In this document: piece after piece, positions 11,745-20,990 of the stretch
Layout: every line of letters begins with the position of its first letter
How positions within the stretch are numbered: position 1 is the first letter of the stretch
Assembly: GCF_003515945.1 (NCBI RefSeq)
Contig: NZ_QWLM01000007.1
Span: 95,984 to 159,983 of the forward strand
DNA from: Dermacoccus abyssi
GTDB lineage: Bacteria; Actinomycetota; Actinomycetes; Actinomycetales; Dermatophilaceae
DNA: 64,000 nt
Direction: 5' to 3'
Position numbers and translations under genes: made by a program
Notes under the pieces: generated by a model
Database searches by the model: none
What the model was told of the DNA's origin: nothing
What the model saw: the letters and a program-made list of their open reading frames with translations, nothing else

Positions 11745-12357
11745 CCCGCGCAGCGTCAAGAGTACCGGTGTAGTTGATCGTTCCCGCGTGCGTCAGAGCT
11801 CCGACGATTCCCGTGGACACTCCGAGTTCAACGTTGTAGCACAGCGAGTACTCGCATGAGATCTCGATAAGGCGTGGGAGGCCAATGAAAATTGCCCGGA
11901 AGCTCACGCAAAGCTGCTTCGGGGTGACCGGCGCTCCCAGGAGCGAGTATGTTCCATCAGGGAACCGCACACCCCCGAATGTGAAGGTTGAGTTCAATGC
12001 ACTCACGCGGCCCAGCGTCCCTGCCCCAGCGGTGACGCCCACTGGTGACGAGTACGTTCGACCGTCGCTCATCGTCAGCGAGGCGCCCAGCCCGATAATC
12101 GTATAGGCAGGCTTGAAAAGGGTGAGGTCGCAACCTCGAGCGTCAATATTGGCAGTGAGGTTCCCGATTAGCGCCCCCCGGTTGTTAGCAACAACTGCCT
12201 GGGCTGTAAATCCACCGGCATTGCCGGGAACGAGGCACGTAGGACAAGAAGGGGTCGTGGGGCTCGCAGCCAGTGCTGGTGCTGATCCTGCAATGGCTAC
12301 AGAGGGAACCGCCCAGGCAGCGCCGCGAGCAACTGTGCGACGTGAAACATCTTTCAT
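11740..12357 (-). CDS. Exported protein of unknown function with twin-arginine-like signal peptide
   Basis: The protein has 205 residues. The N-terminus SRRTVARGAAWAVPSVAIAG followed by SAPALAAS looks like a signal peptide with a twin-arginine start and an AxA cleavage site near residue 30; N-terminal sequences of this type precede many actinobacterial surface proteins. The mature part has four clustered cysteines (CPTC early; two near the end) and is rich in T, G, S and V, suggesting a beta-rich secreted domain, but I recognise no family. It lies alone between IS remnants with its own terminator, and its base composition is a little less GC-rich than that of neighbouring housekeeping genes, so it may have arrived with the mobile DNA. 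Function unknown. Confidence 0.7.
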   Translation of the reverse strand: MKDVSRRTVARGAAWAVPSVAIAGSAPALAASPTTPSCPTCLVPGNAGGFTAQAVVANNRGALIGNLTANIDARGCDLTLFKPAYTIIGLGASLTMSDGRTYSSPVGVTAGAGTLGRVSALNSTFTFGGVRFPDGTYSLLGAPVTPKQLCVSFRAIFIGLPRLIEISCEYSLCYNVELGVSTGIVGALTHAGTINYTGTLDAARG

Positions 12358-12996
12358 GACAACTCCGGAGTGTGCGGGAACGTTTCATCCTCAGTATGAC
12401 ACATGCCGTAGCTCCACTGGGACAGAGCGTCCGGGCATCTTCGCCGTGGGGACGACAACGGGTGTGGCGCCGCCCTCCTGCCTGTTGAACGGGCACGAGG
12501 GACGAGTCTGTGCGGCTCGTCGTTCTGAACGGGGTGACAGGCCAAGACCCCTCGGAATGCCGCGTAGCTGTCTCGGTGTATCCGACCAGGACGTTGGTAG
12601 CGAAGTGGGCTCGAGTTGCGAGAACCTCCGGGTGGGATGTGGCTTGGCTAAGGCCCGCAACCACGTGCGGAGGTTTTCGCGTCCCACCGTAACGCCCGTC
12701 TCGCGTTCCCCGGAGGACGCTCATCGTTCAACGCCACCGAGATGGCTCGAAACAAGCTCACATCGCCCGCACGGTGGACGATGTGCGTGCCGCGTTCGGT
12801 GACTGCGTGATGGTGGACGCGATCCGTGTCACGAAAGTGGGGTCAAGGCCTGGATCAGTGGAGCCCCTGCCAGTGGATGCTCCTACTGGTGTCAAGCAGC
12901 TTCGGGAAGTTCCATCCGGGCCAGGTGTGTGAGTGCTCGGGTCGCAGTTCGGGGTTGTGGCGGACGCTGATCTCGAAGCGTCGCAGTCGCTATGCC
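12358..12996. other. Gene-free stretch with IS481-like debris
   Basis: About 640 bases without a convincing gene. Around 12618-12680 an imperfect inverted repeat (GCGAGAACCTCCG and CGGAGGTTTTCGC) can be seen. From 12719 the frame reads LIVQRHRDGSKQAHIA, the start of an IS481-type transposase that then loses similarity; its first 21 bases are identical to the - strand at 10246-10266. The remainder shows no protein family or RNA that I recognise. The region just upstream of 12357 must hold the promoter of the exported protein gene. Confidence 0.5.
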
Positions 12997-14463
12997 TCAG
13001 AAGGCGCCGTCGCGCGCGAGCACAGCCCGCACCGTCTTGAACATGATGACCACGTCACCCGAGAGGGACCAGTTCTCGACGTAGTAGAGATCCTTGCGGA
13101 CCGACTCCTCCCAGGAGAGGTTCGAGCGGCCACCCACCTGCCACGGCCCGGTGATGCCCGGCTTGACGTTGAGACGACGGTGGACGTGGTTGTCGTAGGC
13201 CTCGACCTCGTGGGGCAACGGAGGCCGTGGCCCCACGAGGGACATGCTGCCCCGGAGCACATCGAAGAGTTGCGGTAGTTCATCCAGGCTGTATCGGCGA
13301 ATGAAGCCCCCCGCCCGCGTGATGCGGGGATCGTCCTTCATCTTGAACAGGAGCCCCGATCCCTCGTTCTGACGCTCGAGCTCGGCCAGACGCGCCTCCG
13401 CGTCGACGACCATGGAGCGGAATTTCGTCATCTTGAACAGGGTGCCGTTCACACCCACACGCGTCTGACGGAAGAACACAGGACCTGTGCTGTCCAGCTT
13501 GACCCAGAGGGCCACGGCGAGCAGGACCGGCGCCAACATCAGCACCATTCCCCCTGCTACGACGAAGTCGAAGAGTCGCTTCAGGGTGTATTTCACACCG
13601 CTATAACGGGGCATCGCGACGTTCATCAGCGGGAGCCCCTCCACGGGGCGCCAGTGGATGCGGGGGCCGGCCACGTCGGTCATGCGACTTGCGAGGGCCA
13701 GCTTGATGGGCGTGTCCTCCAACTGCCACCCGAGTTGCCGCAACTGCTTGCGATTCACTCGGTTGTGACCGGCGACGATGATGGTCGTCGCGCGATATCG
13801 GTGCACCGCGTCGACCACGTCGGCGATCGGACCTGCCTCTGGCACGACGACCCCATTCGCCAGTTCGAAGGTCGGCGCCTCGGCATCGGTCGCCACCGCC
13901 CGCACCACGAGGCCAGCTGCCGGGTTACGCGCGATCGCCTCGGCTGCGTACCGAACCTCCTGCGGCGAGCCGATGACGATCGCCCCGTCGACAAGCATCG
14001 AATGTTGGCGCTGGCGAAGCAACCAACGCCGGACGAGCAGGCGCTCCACGAGCAGGAGGAAGAGCCCGAGCGGAAGAGCGACGGCGAGGAATCCGCGAGC
14101 CACCTGCCATCGCATCAGGGTCATGATGATGGCGAACGCGCCGAATGTGGCGAACGTGGCGCGCACGACTCCGCGGTATTCGTCGCTACCGATGGCGAGG
14201 GACTCGATGTGGTAGGTCTGGTTGACGACGAGCGCTACGAGCCAACCGACGATCAGCACGGCCATCGAGATCACGTACAACAACCCCGCTTCGCGGACTT
14301 CGGCGAAGGATTGTTCAGCTGTGGCGAAGCGTGCCAGGAACGCGATGACGAGGGAGAACGTCACGACGCCCAGGTCAAGACACGCCAACACGATCAGAAG
14401 GTTTCGACGCCAATCTCCCCGCAGGCGTCCAAGAGGACCTGTTCTTGCCGACGCCCCGGTCAC
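12997..14463 (-). CDS. Exopolysaccharide biosynthesis polyprenyl glycosylphosphotransferase
   Basis: This enzyme class transfers a sugar-1-phosphate from a nucleotide sugar to undecaprenyl phosphate and so starts repeat-unit synthesis. The 488-residue protein has four N-terminal transmembrane helices, a Rossmann-like CoA-binding-type middle region (residues about 160-260), a fifth hydrophobic segment after KRLFDFVVA, and the C-terminal PF02397 domain with [30 protein letters not shown] and [11 protein letters not shown] chose the GTG at 14463, which has an AGGGGAG ribosome site; the ATG at 14544 overlaps a probable -10 box and is unlikely. It is separated from the other polysaccharide genes only by the IS region, so it probably belongs to the same pathway. 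Confidence 0.85.
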   Translation of the reverse strand: MTGASARTGPLGRLRGDWRRNLLIVLACLDLGVVTFSLVIAFLARFATAEQSFAEVREAGLLYVISMAVLIVGWLVALVVNQTYHIESLAIGSDEYRGVVRATFATFGAFAIIMTLMRWQVARGFLAVALPLGLFLLLVERLLVRRWLLRQRQHSMLVDGAIVIGSPQEVRYAAEAIARNPAAGLVVRAVATDAEAPTFELANGVVVPEAGPIADVVDAVHRYRATTIIVAGHNRVNRKQLRQLGWQLEDTPIKLALASRMTDVAGPRIHWRPVEGLPLMNVAMPRYSGVKYTLKRLFDFVVAGGMVLMLAPVLLAVALWVKLDSTGPVFFRQTRVGVNGTLFKMTKFRSMVVDAEARLAELERQNEGSGLLFKMKDDPRITRAGGFIRRYSLDELPQLFDVLRGSMSLVGPRPPLPHEVEAYDNHVHRRLNVKPGITGPWQVGGRSNLSWEESVRKDLYYVENWSLSGDVVIMFKTVRAVLARDGAF

Positions 14464-14539
14464 TAAACTGTGCGCTCCCCTTGACACTTGAACGACGCTG
14501 CACCCGACCGGGCACGTAATACGCATTTTTCTGCTAACC

Positions 14540-14545
14540 AGCATA
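14540..14545 (-). promoter_or_regulatory. Candidate -10 box of the glycosylphosphotransferase gene
   Basis: Minus-strand TATGCT at 14545-14540, about 75 bases upstream of the chosen GTG start, would give a short untranslated leader holding the AGGGGAG ribosome site. No convincing -35 box is visible. Confidence 0.4.
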
Positions 14546-14715
14546 ACGCCCGGCGCATAAGCCCCTGATCCCCGCCACTGGGAATGCCGCCGCTGTAGAG
14601 GGGGCGGGACGTTTCACATCACTACCGATCCAGGCACCGCTGAGCCGCGAGACTGGGCCGAGCATCGCTGCGTCTGCCGCTGCTGTGGAAGATATTAACG
14701 GGTGCGCCGCGGCAC

Positions 14716-15489
14716 CTATCCCGTCGCGAGGATGAGCTGGCCCACCCTGTCACTGACAAGGCGTCTGGCCTCCACGTCGAGTTGCGCGTCGGTGACGAGA
14801 ACGTCCACACGTTCGAGCGGGGCGATGGTCGAGAGGCCGATGACACCCCATTTCGTGTGGTCCGCCACGACGATCACACGCTTTGCCGCAGCAATGAGGA
14901 GTCGGTTCGTCTCTGCTTCGAGCAGGTTCGGGGTCGTCAGACCCGCGTCGAGGTCGATGCCGTGGATACCGAGGATCAGTGTGTCGACGTGGACGTCGGC
15001 GAGCATCCGGTTGGCCACCGGGCCGGCGAGGGCGTCCGACGGTGTGCGCACCCCTCCGGTGAGGACGATCGATTGGTCTTCGCGGGAGGGGTCGTAGAGC
15101 AGTTCGGCAACGCGCGGCGAGTTCGTCACGACGGTGAGTCGCTTCACCGGGCGCAGCTCGACGGCGACGGCGTACGCGGTGGTCCCGGCGCTGACCGCCA
15201 CGGTCTGCCCGTGGCCGATGAGACTCGCGGCCGTACGCGCGATCTCGGACTTCTGCACGGGGTTCATCGCCGACTTCACGGAGAAGCCGGGCTCGTCGAT
15301 CGTGTGGTCGCCGATCGCCGTCGCCCCGCCGTGGACCTTGAGCACGAGACCCTTGCCGGCGAGGAACTCGATGTCGCGGCGTATGGTCATGTCGGAGACT
15401 CCGAGCCGCTCGACGAGGTCGCTGACACGGACCCCTCCGTCGTCCTCGATGCCTCGCAGGATGGCTTCCTGACGCTGGCGTGCCAGCAT
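14716..15489 (-). CDS. DeoR/GlpR-family transcriptional regulator
   Basis: The protein has 257 residues, the normal size for DeoR-type sugar-phosphate-responsive repressors. The N-terminal helix-turn-helix reads [20 protein letters not shown] then [18 protein letters not shown], with the family hallmark SxxTIRRD. The C-terminal sensor domain of the phosphosugar isomerase-like fold includes [11 protein letters not shown], the effector-binding loop equivalent. The ATG at 15489 follows an AGGAGG site by four bases, which decides the start over the longer open frame. It is divergent from trpS. No adjacent sugar operon reveals its target, so the effector is unknown. Confidence 0.85.
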   Translation of the reverse strand: MLARQRQEAILRGIEDDGGVRVSDLVERLGVSDMTIRRDIEFLAGKGLVLKVHGGATAIGDHTIDEPGFSVKSAMNPVQKSEIARTAASLIGHGQTVAVSAGTTAYAVAVELRPVKRLTVVTNSPRVAELLYDPSREDQSIVLTGGVRTPSDALAGPVANRMLADVHVDTLILGIHGIDLDAGLTTPNLLEAETNRLLIAAAKRVIVVADHTKWGVIGLSTIAPLERVDVLVTDAQLDVEARRLVSDRVGQLILATG

Positions 15490-15626
15490 GCGACCTCCTC
15501 GTGCCACTGGAACCGGTGCGACCCAACAGATCCCAACATAGTCGAACGCCCCGTGATGAGGGCCCCTCATCGCTCACAGGGCCGCTCGGATGCGACAGCG
15601 CCCATGGCGAGTGTCAGAATGGCGGC

Positions 15627-16670
15627 ATGTCCGACAACACCTCGCCCCTCGTGGCGGGCCAGGAGCGCCCGCACATCCTGTCCGGAATGCAGCCGACGTC
15701 CGACTCGCTGCACCTCGGTAACTACCTCGGGGCGCAGGTCAACTGGGTGACGCTGCAGGAGAACTACACGCCGTACTTCTGCGTCGTCGACCTTCACGCC
15801 CTCACGGTCAACCCCGACCCGGCGCAGCTGCGGGAGCGCACCTACGCGACGGCAGCCCAGTACCTCGCCGGCGGCATCGACCCGGAACGCTCCGCCGTCT
15901 TCGTTCAGAGCCACGTGCGTGAGCACGCCGAGCTCGCCTGGGTGCTCAACTGCATCACGGGCTTCGGCGAGGCCGGTCGGATGACGCAGTTCAAGGACAA
16001 GGCCGGCAAGCGCGGCCAGGAGAACACGAGCGTCGGTCTGTTCACCTACCCCGTCCTCATGGCCGCCGACATCCTGCTCTACGACGCCCAGGCCGTGCCG
16101 GTGGGTGAGGACCAGCGTCAGCATCTCGAGCTCACACGCAACCTCGCGCAGCGCTTCAACTCGCGCTTCGGCGAGACCTTCGTCGTCCCCGAGCCCTACA
16201 TCCCCGAGGGCACGGCCAAGGTGATGTCGCTGCAGGACCCGACGAAGAAGATGAGCAAGTCCGACGAGGACCCCAAGGCGTCGGTCAGCATGCTCGACGA
16301 GCCCAAGGTCAACCTCAAGAAGATCAAGTCCGCGGTGACCGACCTCGACAACAACGTCGCGTTCGACCCGGAGAACAAGCCGGGCATCGCGAACCTCCTG
16401 CGCATCCACTCGGCGCTCTCGGGTGAGAGCATCGACGTCCTCGTCGAGCGTTTCGCCGGTGAGAACAAGTACGGCGCACTCAAGGGCGAGGTCGCCGACG
16501 TGGTCACATCGGTGCAGGGGCCGTTCCGCGAGCGTTACCTCACCTACATGGACGACCGGGCGGAGCTCGACCGTGTGCTCGCGCAGGGTGCCGAGCGCGC
16601 CCGCGAGGTTGCCTCGGCCACGCTCGCCAGGGCGTACGACGCAGTCGGGCTCGTCCCGGCGGCCCGCTGA
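15627..16670 (+). CDS. trpS: Tryptophanyl-tRNA synthetase
   Basis: TrpS charges tRNA-Trp. It is a class Ic enzyme of 347 residues with both class I signatures: LHLGNYLG (HIGH equivalent, about residues 27-34) and [10 protein letters not shown] (KMSKS loop, about residues 206-215). [13 protein letters not shown] and [15 protein letters not shown] are further family blocks. ATG 15627 begins just before the conserved N-terminus and lies six bases after a CAGAAT hexamer, without a Shine-Dalgarno site, so the mRNA could be leaderless. The next gene starts 11 bases after the stop. Confidence 0.95.
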   Translation: MSDNTSPLVAGQERPHILSGMQPTSDSLHLGNYLGAQVNWVTLQENYTPYFCVVDLHALTVNPDPAQLRERTYATAAQYLAGGIDPERSAVFVQSHVREHAELAWVLNCITGFGEAGRMTQFKDKAGKRGQENTSVGLFTYPVLMAADILLYDAQAVPVGEDQRQHLELTRNLAQRFNSRFGETFVVPEPYIPEGTAKVMSLQDPTKKMSKSDEDPKASVSMLDEPKVNLKKIKSAVTDLDNNVAFDPENKPGIANLLRIHSALSGESIDVLVERFAGENKYGALKGEVADVVTSVQGPFRERYLTYMDDRAELDRVLAQGAERAREVASATLARAYDAVGLVPAAR

Positions 16671-16681
16671 GGAGCGAGGTC

Positions 16682-17203
16682 GTGAAGACCGTCGGCGTCT
16701 CGATCGCCGTCCCGGAGCCCTACTTCTCGGCGCTGCAGCAGATGCGCCGGGACGTTGGCGACCCGCAGGCCGACGCAGTCCCGCCGCACGTCACGCTCAT
16801 GCCCCCGACGGACCTGGGGGAGCAGGGCGAAACGACCCTCGAGGCGCTCTCGGCCCACCTGCGTGACGTGGCTGCGCGCACCGAGCCGTTCGAGATGATC
16901 CTTCGTGGCACGGGCACGTTCCGGCCCGTCTCCCCGGTGGTCTTCGTCCAACTCGCGCAGGGCGTCAGCAGTTGCGAGCTGCTCGAAGCCGCAGTGCGCA
17001 GCGGCCCTGTCGAGCGTCCACTCGAGTTCCGCTATCACCCGCACGTCACGATCGCCCACCACCTCGACGAGGACGCCCTGGACCGGGCGTTCGAGAAGAA
17101 CAAGCACTTCGAAGCGAGCTTCCTCGTCGACGCGTTCCACCTCTACCTGCAGGACGAGGACGGCGCGTGGGCACCCGTCGAGCGTTTCCCCCTCGAGGGC
17201 TGA
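16682..17203 (+). CDS. 2'-5' RNA ligase / 2H phosphoesterase family protein
   Basis: The protein has 173 residues and shows the two HxT motifs that define the 2H phosphoesterase fold: PPHVTLMPP near residue 38 and HPHVTIAHH near residue 121. Members hydrolyse or form 2',5' or cyclic phosphodiester bonds in RNA or nucleotide products; the physiological substrate of actinobacterial members is mostly unknown. The GTG start at 16682 is within 12 bases of the trpS stop, so the two genes are likely co-transcribed. Confidence 0.85.
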   Translation: MKTVGVSIAVPEPYFSALQQMRRDVGDPQADAVPPHVTLMPPTDLGEQGETTLEALSAHLRDVAARTEPFEMILRGTGTFRPVSPVVFVQLAQGVSSCELLEAAVRSGPVERPLEFRYHPHVTIAHHLDEDALDRAFEKNKHFEASFLVDAFHLYLQDEDGAWAPVERFPLEG

Positions 17204-17314
17204 ACGGCTCCCAGGCGTCCTTCAGCCACTTCGTAGCCGGCTCACGGACAGTGGGATGGGTCACAATTTGCTTGCGGTGGGAACCCCGGCCGTCCCCGGC
17301 GTGTTTCAGGGGCG

Positions 17315-17320
17315 TAAAGT
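17315..17320 (+). promoter_or_regulatory. Candidate -10 box for leaderless sdhC
   Basis: TAAAGT ends seven bases before the GTG start of sdhC, with no ribosome site between them, so transcription would begin at or next to the start codon. Confidence 0.5.
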
Positions 17321-17327
17321 GCCCTGC

Positions 17328-18035
17328 GTGGCAACGAATACTCTCCCCGCGAAGCGGACCGGCAAGGCTGGGAGCACCATCTTCCTGAAGACCCTCATGG
17401 CGGGTTCGGGAATCTTCTTTGTGCTCTTCGTCCTCGGGCATATGTACGGCAACCTCAAGCTCCTTGCGGGCGAGAGCGCGTTCAACGAATACGCCCATCA
17501 CCTGCGCACGATCGGTGAGCCGATGCTCCCGCACCGTGGCGCACTCATTCTCGCCGAGGTTCTCCTCGTGCTCGCGCTCGTCGCGCACGTGTACTCGGCT
17601 GTCAAGCTCTGGCAGCGCTCGGGCAAGGCCCGTTCGCAGCGGTACGCCGTGAAGAAATCCGGCGTGGGCGGCATCGAGGGGATCTCCGCGCCGACGATGC
17701 GCTGGGGCGGGCTCTTCCTCCTGCTGTTCGTGGTCTTCCACCTCATCCAGTTCACCCTCCCCAAGGTGAACTTCGACGGTGGTACGACCGAGAACCCCTA
17801 CCGACTCGTGCACGACAGCTTCCAGCTGTGGTGGGTCGCCCTCATCTACGTCCTCGCGATGGTGGCCCTCGGCATGCACCTCATGCACGGCATCTGGAGC
17901 GCCTCGCAGACGCTGGGCCTCACGGGCACCCCGTCGGCTCGCAAGAACGCGAAGCTCGTGTCGCACGCCGTTGCGGCGATCGTCGTCATCGGCTTCCTGA
18001 TTCCGCCGCTTGCCATCCTCTTCGGCATCATCTGA
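17328..18035 (+). CDS. sdhC: Succinate dehydrogenase cytochrome b subunit
   Basis: This 235-residue membrane subunit anchors the complex and carries the haem/quinone site of a type B succinate:menaquinone oxidoreductase, in which a single five-helix subunit replaces SdhC plus SdhD. Five hydrophobic segments are visible. Conserved histidines occur in LGHMYGNLK, EYAHHLRT, AHVYSAVKLW, VVFHLIQF and MHLMHGIWS, as expected for axial haem ligands. The GTG at 17328 gives the family-like N-terminus MATNTLPAKRTG; an upstream in-frame ATG (about 17256) would add an unrelated stretch and read over the -10 box. It is followed by sdhA after 21 bases. Confidence 0.9.
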   Translation: MATNTLPAKRTGKAGSTIFLKTLMAGSGIFFVLFVLGHMYGNLKLLAGESAFNEYAHHLRTIGEPMLPHRGALILAEVLLVLALVAHVYSAVKLWQRSGKARSQRYAVKKSGVGGIEGISAPTMRWGGLFLLLFVVFHLIQFTLPKVNFDGGTTENPYRLVHDSFQLWWVALIYVLAMVALGMHLMHGIWSASQTLGLTGTPSARKNAKLVSHAVAAIVVIGFLIPPLAILFGII

Positions 18036-18056
18036 GCTAGGAGAGACACGAGAAAC

Positions 18057-20114
18057 ATGAGCACTCCCATGGATGAGCAGACCACCACTTCGGCCAAGCG
18101 CAACGACGCTGCCGCCTTCTTCACCGAGGGCGCGCCGATCCGCGACACCAAGGCGCCGGACGTCGACATCGCGCAGATGTGGACCCAGCAAAAGTTCACG
18201 AACAAGCTGGTCAACCCGGCCAACCGTCGCAAGCTGAACGTCATCATCGTCGGCACCGGCCTCGCCGGTGCGTCGGCCGCCGCCACGATGGGTGAGGCCG
18301 GCTACAACATCAAGACGTTCTTCTACCAGGACTCGGCCCGACGCGCGCACTCGATCGCTGCGCAGGGCGGCATCAACGCGGCGAAGAACTACAACGACGA
18401 CGGTGACTCCACGTACCGCCTCTTCTACGACACGGTCAAGGGTGGCGACTACCGTAGCCGCGAGACCAACGTCTACCGCCTCGCCGAGGTGAGCACGAAC
18501 ATCATCGACCAGTGCGTCGCGCAGGGCGTGCCCTTCGCTCGCGAGTACGGCGGTCTGCTCGACAACCGTTCGTTCGGTGGTGTGCAGGTGGCCCGTACGT
18601 TCTACGCGGCCGGCCAGACGGGCCAGCAGTTGCTCATCGGCGCCTACCAGGCCATGGAGCGTCAGGTCGCCAAGGGCACGGTCAAGGAGTACAAGCGCCA
18701 CGAGATGCTCGAGGTCATCATCAAGGACGGTCGTGCGCGCGGCATCGTGGCGCGCGACATGGTCACCGGTGAGATCGAGACGCACCTCGCTGACGTCGTC
18801 GTGCTCGCCACGGGCGGCTACGGCAACGTCTTCTTCCTGTCGACCAACGCGATGGGCTGCAACATCACGGCTCCGTGGCGCGCGCACCGCAAGGGCGCCT
18901 ACTTCGGCAACCCCTGCTACACGCAGATCCACCCCACCTGCATCCCCGTCTCCGGCGACCACCAGTCGAAGCTGACGCTGATGTCGGAGTCGCTGCGTAA
19001 CGACGGTCGCATCTGGGTGCCGAAGAACGAAGCCGACTGCGACAAGGACCCGCGCGACATCCCCGAGGAAGCGCGCGACTACTACCTCGAGCGCATCTAC
19101 CCGGCCTTCGGAAACCTCGTGCCGCGTGACATCGCGTCGCGCCAGGCCAAGAACATGTGCGACGAGGGTCGCGGCGTCGGCCCGCTCGTCGACGAGGTCG
19201 ACGAGCACGGCAACAAGCGTCAGATGCGACGCGGCGTCTACCTCGACTTCACGGCTGCCATGGAGCGCATGGGCGAGGCCGCCGTCAAGGAGAAGTACGG
19301 CAACCTGTTCGACATGTACGCGCGGATCACGGGTGAGGACCCGTACAAGACGCCGATGCGTATCTACCCGGCCGTGCACTACACGATGGGTGGCCTGTGG
19401 GTCGACTACGACCTGCAGACGTCGATCACCGGCCTGTACTGCACGGGTGAGGCGAACTTTTCCGACCACGGTGCCAACCGTCTCGGTGCGAGCTCGCTCA
19501 TGCAGTGCCTCGCGGACGGCTACTTCGTCCTGCCGAACACGATCCGCAACTACCTCGCCGACGGCCCGTTCGAGCCGATCACGGACGACGACCCGGCCGT
19601 GCTCGAGGCCCGTCGCGCCGTCGAGGACCGCATCCAGAAGTTCCTCTCCATCAACGGTGAGCGCACGGTCGACAGCTTCCACAAGGAGCTCGGTCGCATC
19701 ATGTGGGAGTACTGCGGCATGGAGCGCACGGAGGAGGGCCTGACGAAGGCCATCGGCCTCATCCGCGACCTCAAGAAGGAGTTCTGGAGCAACGTCAAGG
19801 TGCTCGGCACGGCCGACACCCTCAACCAGTCGCTCGAGAAGGCTGGCCGCGTGGCCGACTTCCTCGAGCTGGGCGAACTCATGTGCATCGACGCGCTGCA
19901 CCGCCGCGAATCCTGTGGTGGTCACTTCCGCGCCGAGAGCCAGACCGAGGACGGAGAGGCACTGCGTCACGACGACGAGTTCGCCTACGTCGCGGCCTGG
20001 GAGTACGCGGGTATGGACGGGGACGACTCCGACGGAGCCCCCCAGCACCCCGTGTTGCACAAGGAAGACCTCGTCTACAAGTTCATCGAACTGAAGCAGC
20101 GGAGCTACAAGTGA
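18057..20114 (+). CDS. sdhA: Succinate dehydrogenase flavoprotein subunit
   Basis: SdhA oxidises succinate to fumarate with covalently bound FAD in the TCA cycle and passes electrons to SdhB. The 685-residue protein has the FAD-binding [11 protein letters not shown] near residue 65, the FAD-linking His region [12 protein letters not shown], the substrate region [14 protein letters not shown], the catalytic RDIASR loop near residue 358, and [20 protein letters not shown] near the FAD C-terminal lobe. The length, longer than the roughly 580 residues of the type C enzymes, matches the type B actinobacterial form. An AGGAGAG site precedes the ATG. It overlaps sdhB by four bases (GTGA). Confidence 0.95.
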   Translation: MSTPMDEQTTTSAKRNDAAAFFTEGAPIRDTKAPDVDIAQMWTQQKFTNKLVNPANRRKLNVIIVGTGLAGASAAATMGEAGYNIKTFFYQDSARRAHSIAAQGGINAAKNYNDDGDSTYRLFYDTVKGGDYRSRETNVYRLAEVSTNIIDQCVAQGVPFAREYGGLLDNRSFGGVQVARTFYAAGQTGQQLLIGAYQAMERQVAKGTVKEYKRHEMLEVIIKDGRARGIVARDMVTGEIETHLADVVVLATGGYGNVFFLSTNAMGCNITAPWRAHRKGAYFGNPCYTQIHPTCIPVSGDHQSKLTLMSESLRNDGRIWVPKNEADCDKDPRDIPEEARDYYLERIYPAFGNLVPRDIASRQAKNMCDEGRGVGPLVDEVDEHGNKRQMRRGVYLDFTAAMERMGEAAVKEKYGNLFDMYARITGEDPYKTPMRIYPAVHYTMGGLWVDYDLQTSITGLYCTGEANFSDHGANRLGASSLMQCLADGYFVLPNTIRNYLADGPFEPITDDDPAVLEARRAVEDRIQKFLSINGERTVDSFHKELGRIMWEYCGMERTEEGLTKAIGLIRDLKKEFWSNVKVLGTADTLNQSLEKAGRVADFLELGELMCIDALHRRESCGGHFRAESQTEDGEALRHDDEFAYVAAWEYAGMDGDDSDGAPQHPVLHKEDLVYKFIELKQRSYK

Positions 20115-20851
20115 ACCTCACTCTCAAGATCTGGCGTCAGGACAACGCAGCTACCGCCGGGCGTTTCGAGACCTACAAGGTTTCGGACATCAGCGAGGAC
20201 ATGTCGTTCCTCGAGATGCTCGACGTGCTCAACGAGCAGCTGCAGGCCGAGGGCACGGAGCCGATCGCGTTCGACTCCGACTGCCGCGAAGGCATCTGTG
20301 GCATGTGCGGAATGATGATCTCGGGTATGGCCCACGGCCCCGAGGTCACCACGACGTGCCAGTTGCACATGCGCTCGTTCAGCGACGGCGAGGAAATCAC
20401 CATCGAGCCGTGGCGCGCCGACGCGTTCCCGGTCGTGCGTGATCTCGTCGTCGACCGCAGCGCCTTCGACCGCATCATCCAGGCCGGTGGCTACATCTCG
20501 GTCAACACCGGTGCTGCCCCCGAGGCGCACTCGGTGCCCGTCCCGAAGCCGCAGGCGGACCGTGCGTTCGACACCGCGAAGTGCATCGGCTGTGGCGCGT
20601 GCGTCGCGGCCTGCCCGAACGCCTCGGGAATGCTCTTCATGGGTGCCAAGATCACGCACCTGGGCGAGTTGCCGCAGGGGCAGCCCGAGCGCGACGCCCG
20701 CGTCGTGTCGATGGTCAACCAGCACGACCACGAAGGCTTCGGCGGTTGCACGAACATCGGCGAGTGCGCCGCTGCGTGCCCCAAGGAGATCCCGCTCGAC
20801 GTCATCAGCCAGCTGAACAAGGACTTCCGTTCGGCCAAGGCTCGCCACTGA
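20111..20851 (+). CDS. sdhB: Succinate dehydrogenase iron-sulfur subunit
   Basis: SdhB relays electrons from FAD to quinone through three clusters. The 246-residue protein shows the [2Fe-2S] ligands CREGICGMC plus the later Cys in TTTCQLH, the [4Fe-4S] motif [12 protein letters not shown], and the [3Fe-4S]-type motif [12 protein letters not shown]. The GTG start overlaps the sdhA TGA, so the subunits are translationally coupled. A strong hairpin follows 16 bases after the stop. Confidence 0.95.
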   Translation: MNLTLKIWRQDNAATAGRFETYKVSDISEDMSFLEMLDVLNEQLQAEGTEPIAFDSDCREGICGMCGMMISGMAHGPEVTTTCQLHMRSFSDGEEITIEPWRADAFPVVRDLVVDRSAFDRIIQAGGYISVNTGAAPEAHSVPVPKPQADRAFDTAKCIGCGACVAACPNASGMLFMGAKITHLGELPQGQPERDARVVSMVNQHDHEGFGGCTNIGECAAACPKEIPLDVISQLNKDFRSAKARH

Positions 20852-20867
20852 CGGACGACCGCCTCAG

Positions 20868-20901
20868 GTGACCCCACTGCCCTTGAGGGCGGTGGGGTCA
20901 C
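20868..20901. terminator. Hairpin between sdhB and the convergent mannosyltransferase gene
   Basis: Perfect 10-bp arms (20868-20877 GTGACCCCAC; 20892-20901 GTGGGGTCAC) enclose a 14-base loop in which GCCC and GGGC can pair further. There is no U-run on either side. It lies between two genes that point at each other and probably ends or protects both transcripts. Confidence 0.65.
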
Positions 20902-20990
20902 GTGCGTTGTGGGCGCCGGTGCAGATATGTGAATGTGGCCGCAACATGTCGCAGCCACACCCACATGAGTGCACCAGGGGAGGCGAGGGA

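Noticed and set aside
12618..12680. Inverted repeat GCGAGAACCTCCG / CGGAGGTTTTCGC as a riboswitch or terminator
   Set aside because: It is imperfect, not next to a gene start or end that it would serve, and lies in IS debris; an IS end is more likely.
14540..14544. ATG at 14544 as the start of the glycosylphosphotransferase
   Set aside because: It overlaps a probable -10 box and adds 27 residues unlike the family; the GTG at 14463 has a good ribosome site.
17046..20060. A 1004-residue open frame on the - strand
   Set aside because: It is exactly antisense to sdhCA and owes its openness to GC-rich third positions; composition is His/Arg/Val/Asp-rich and matches no protein family.
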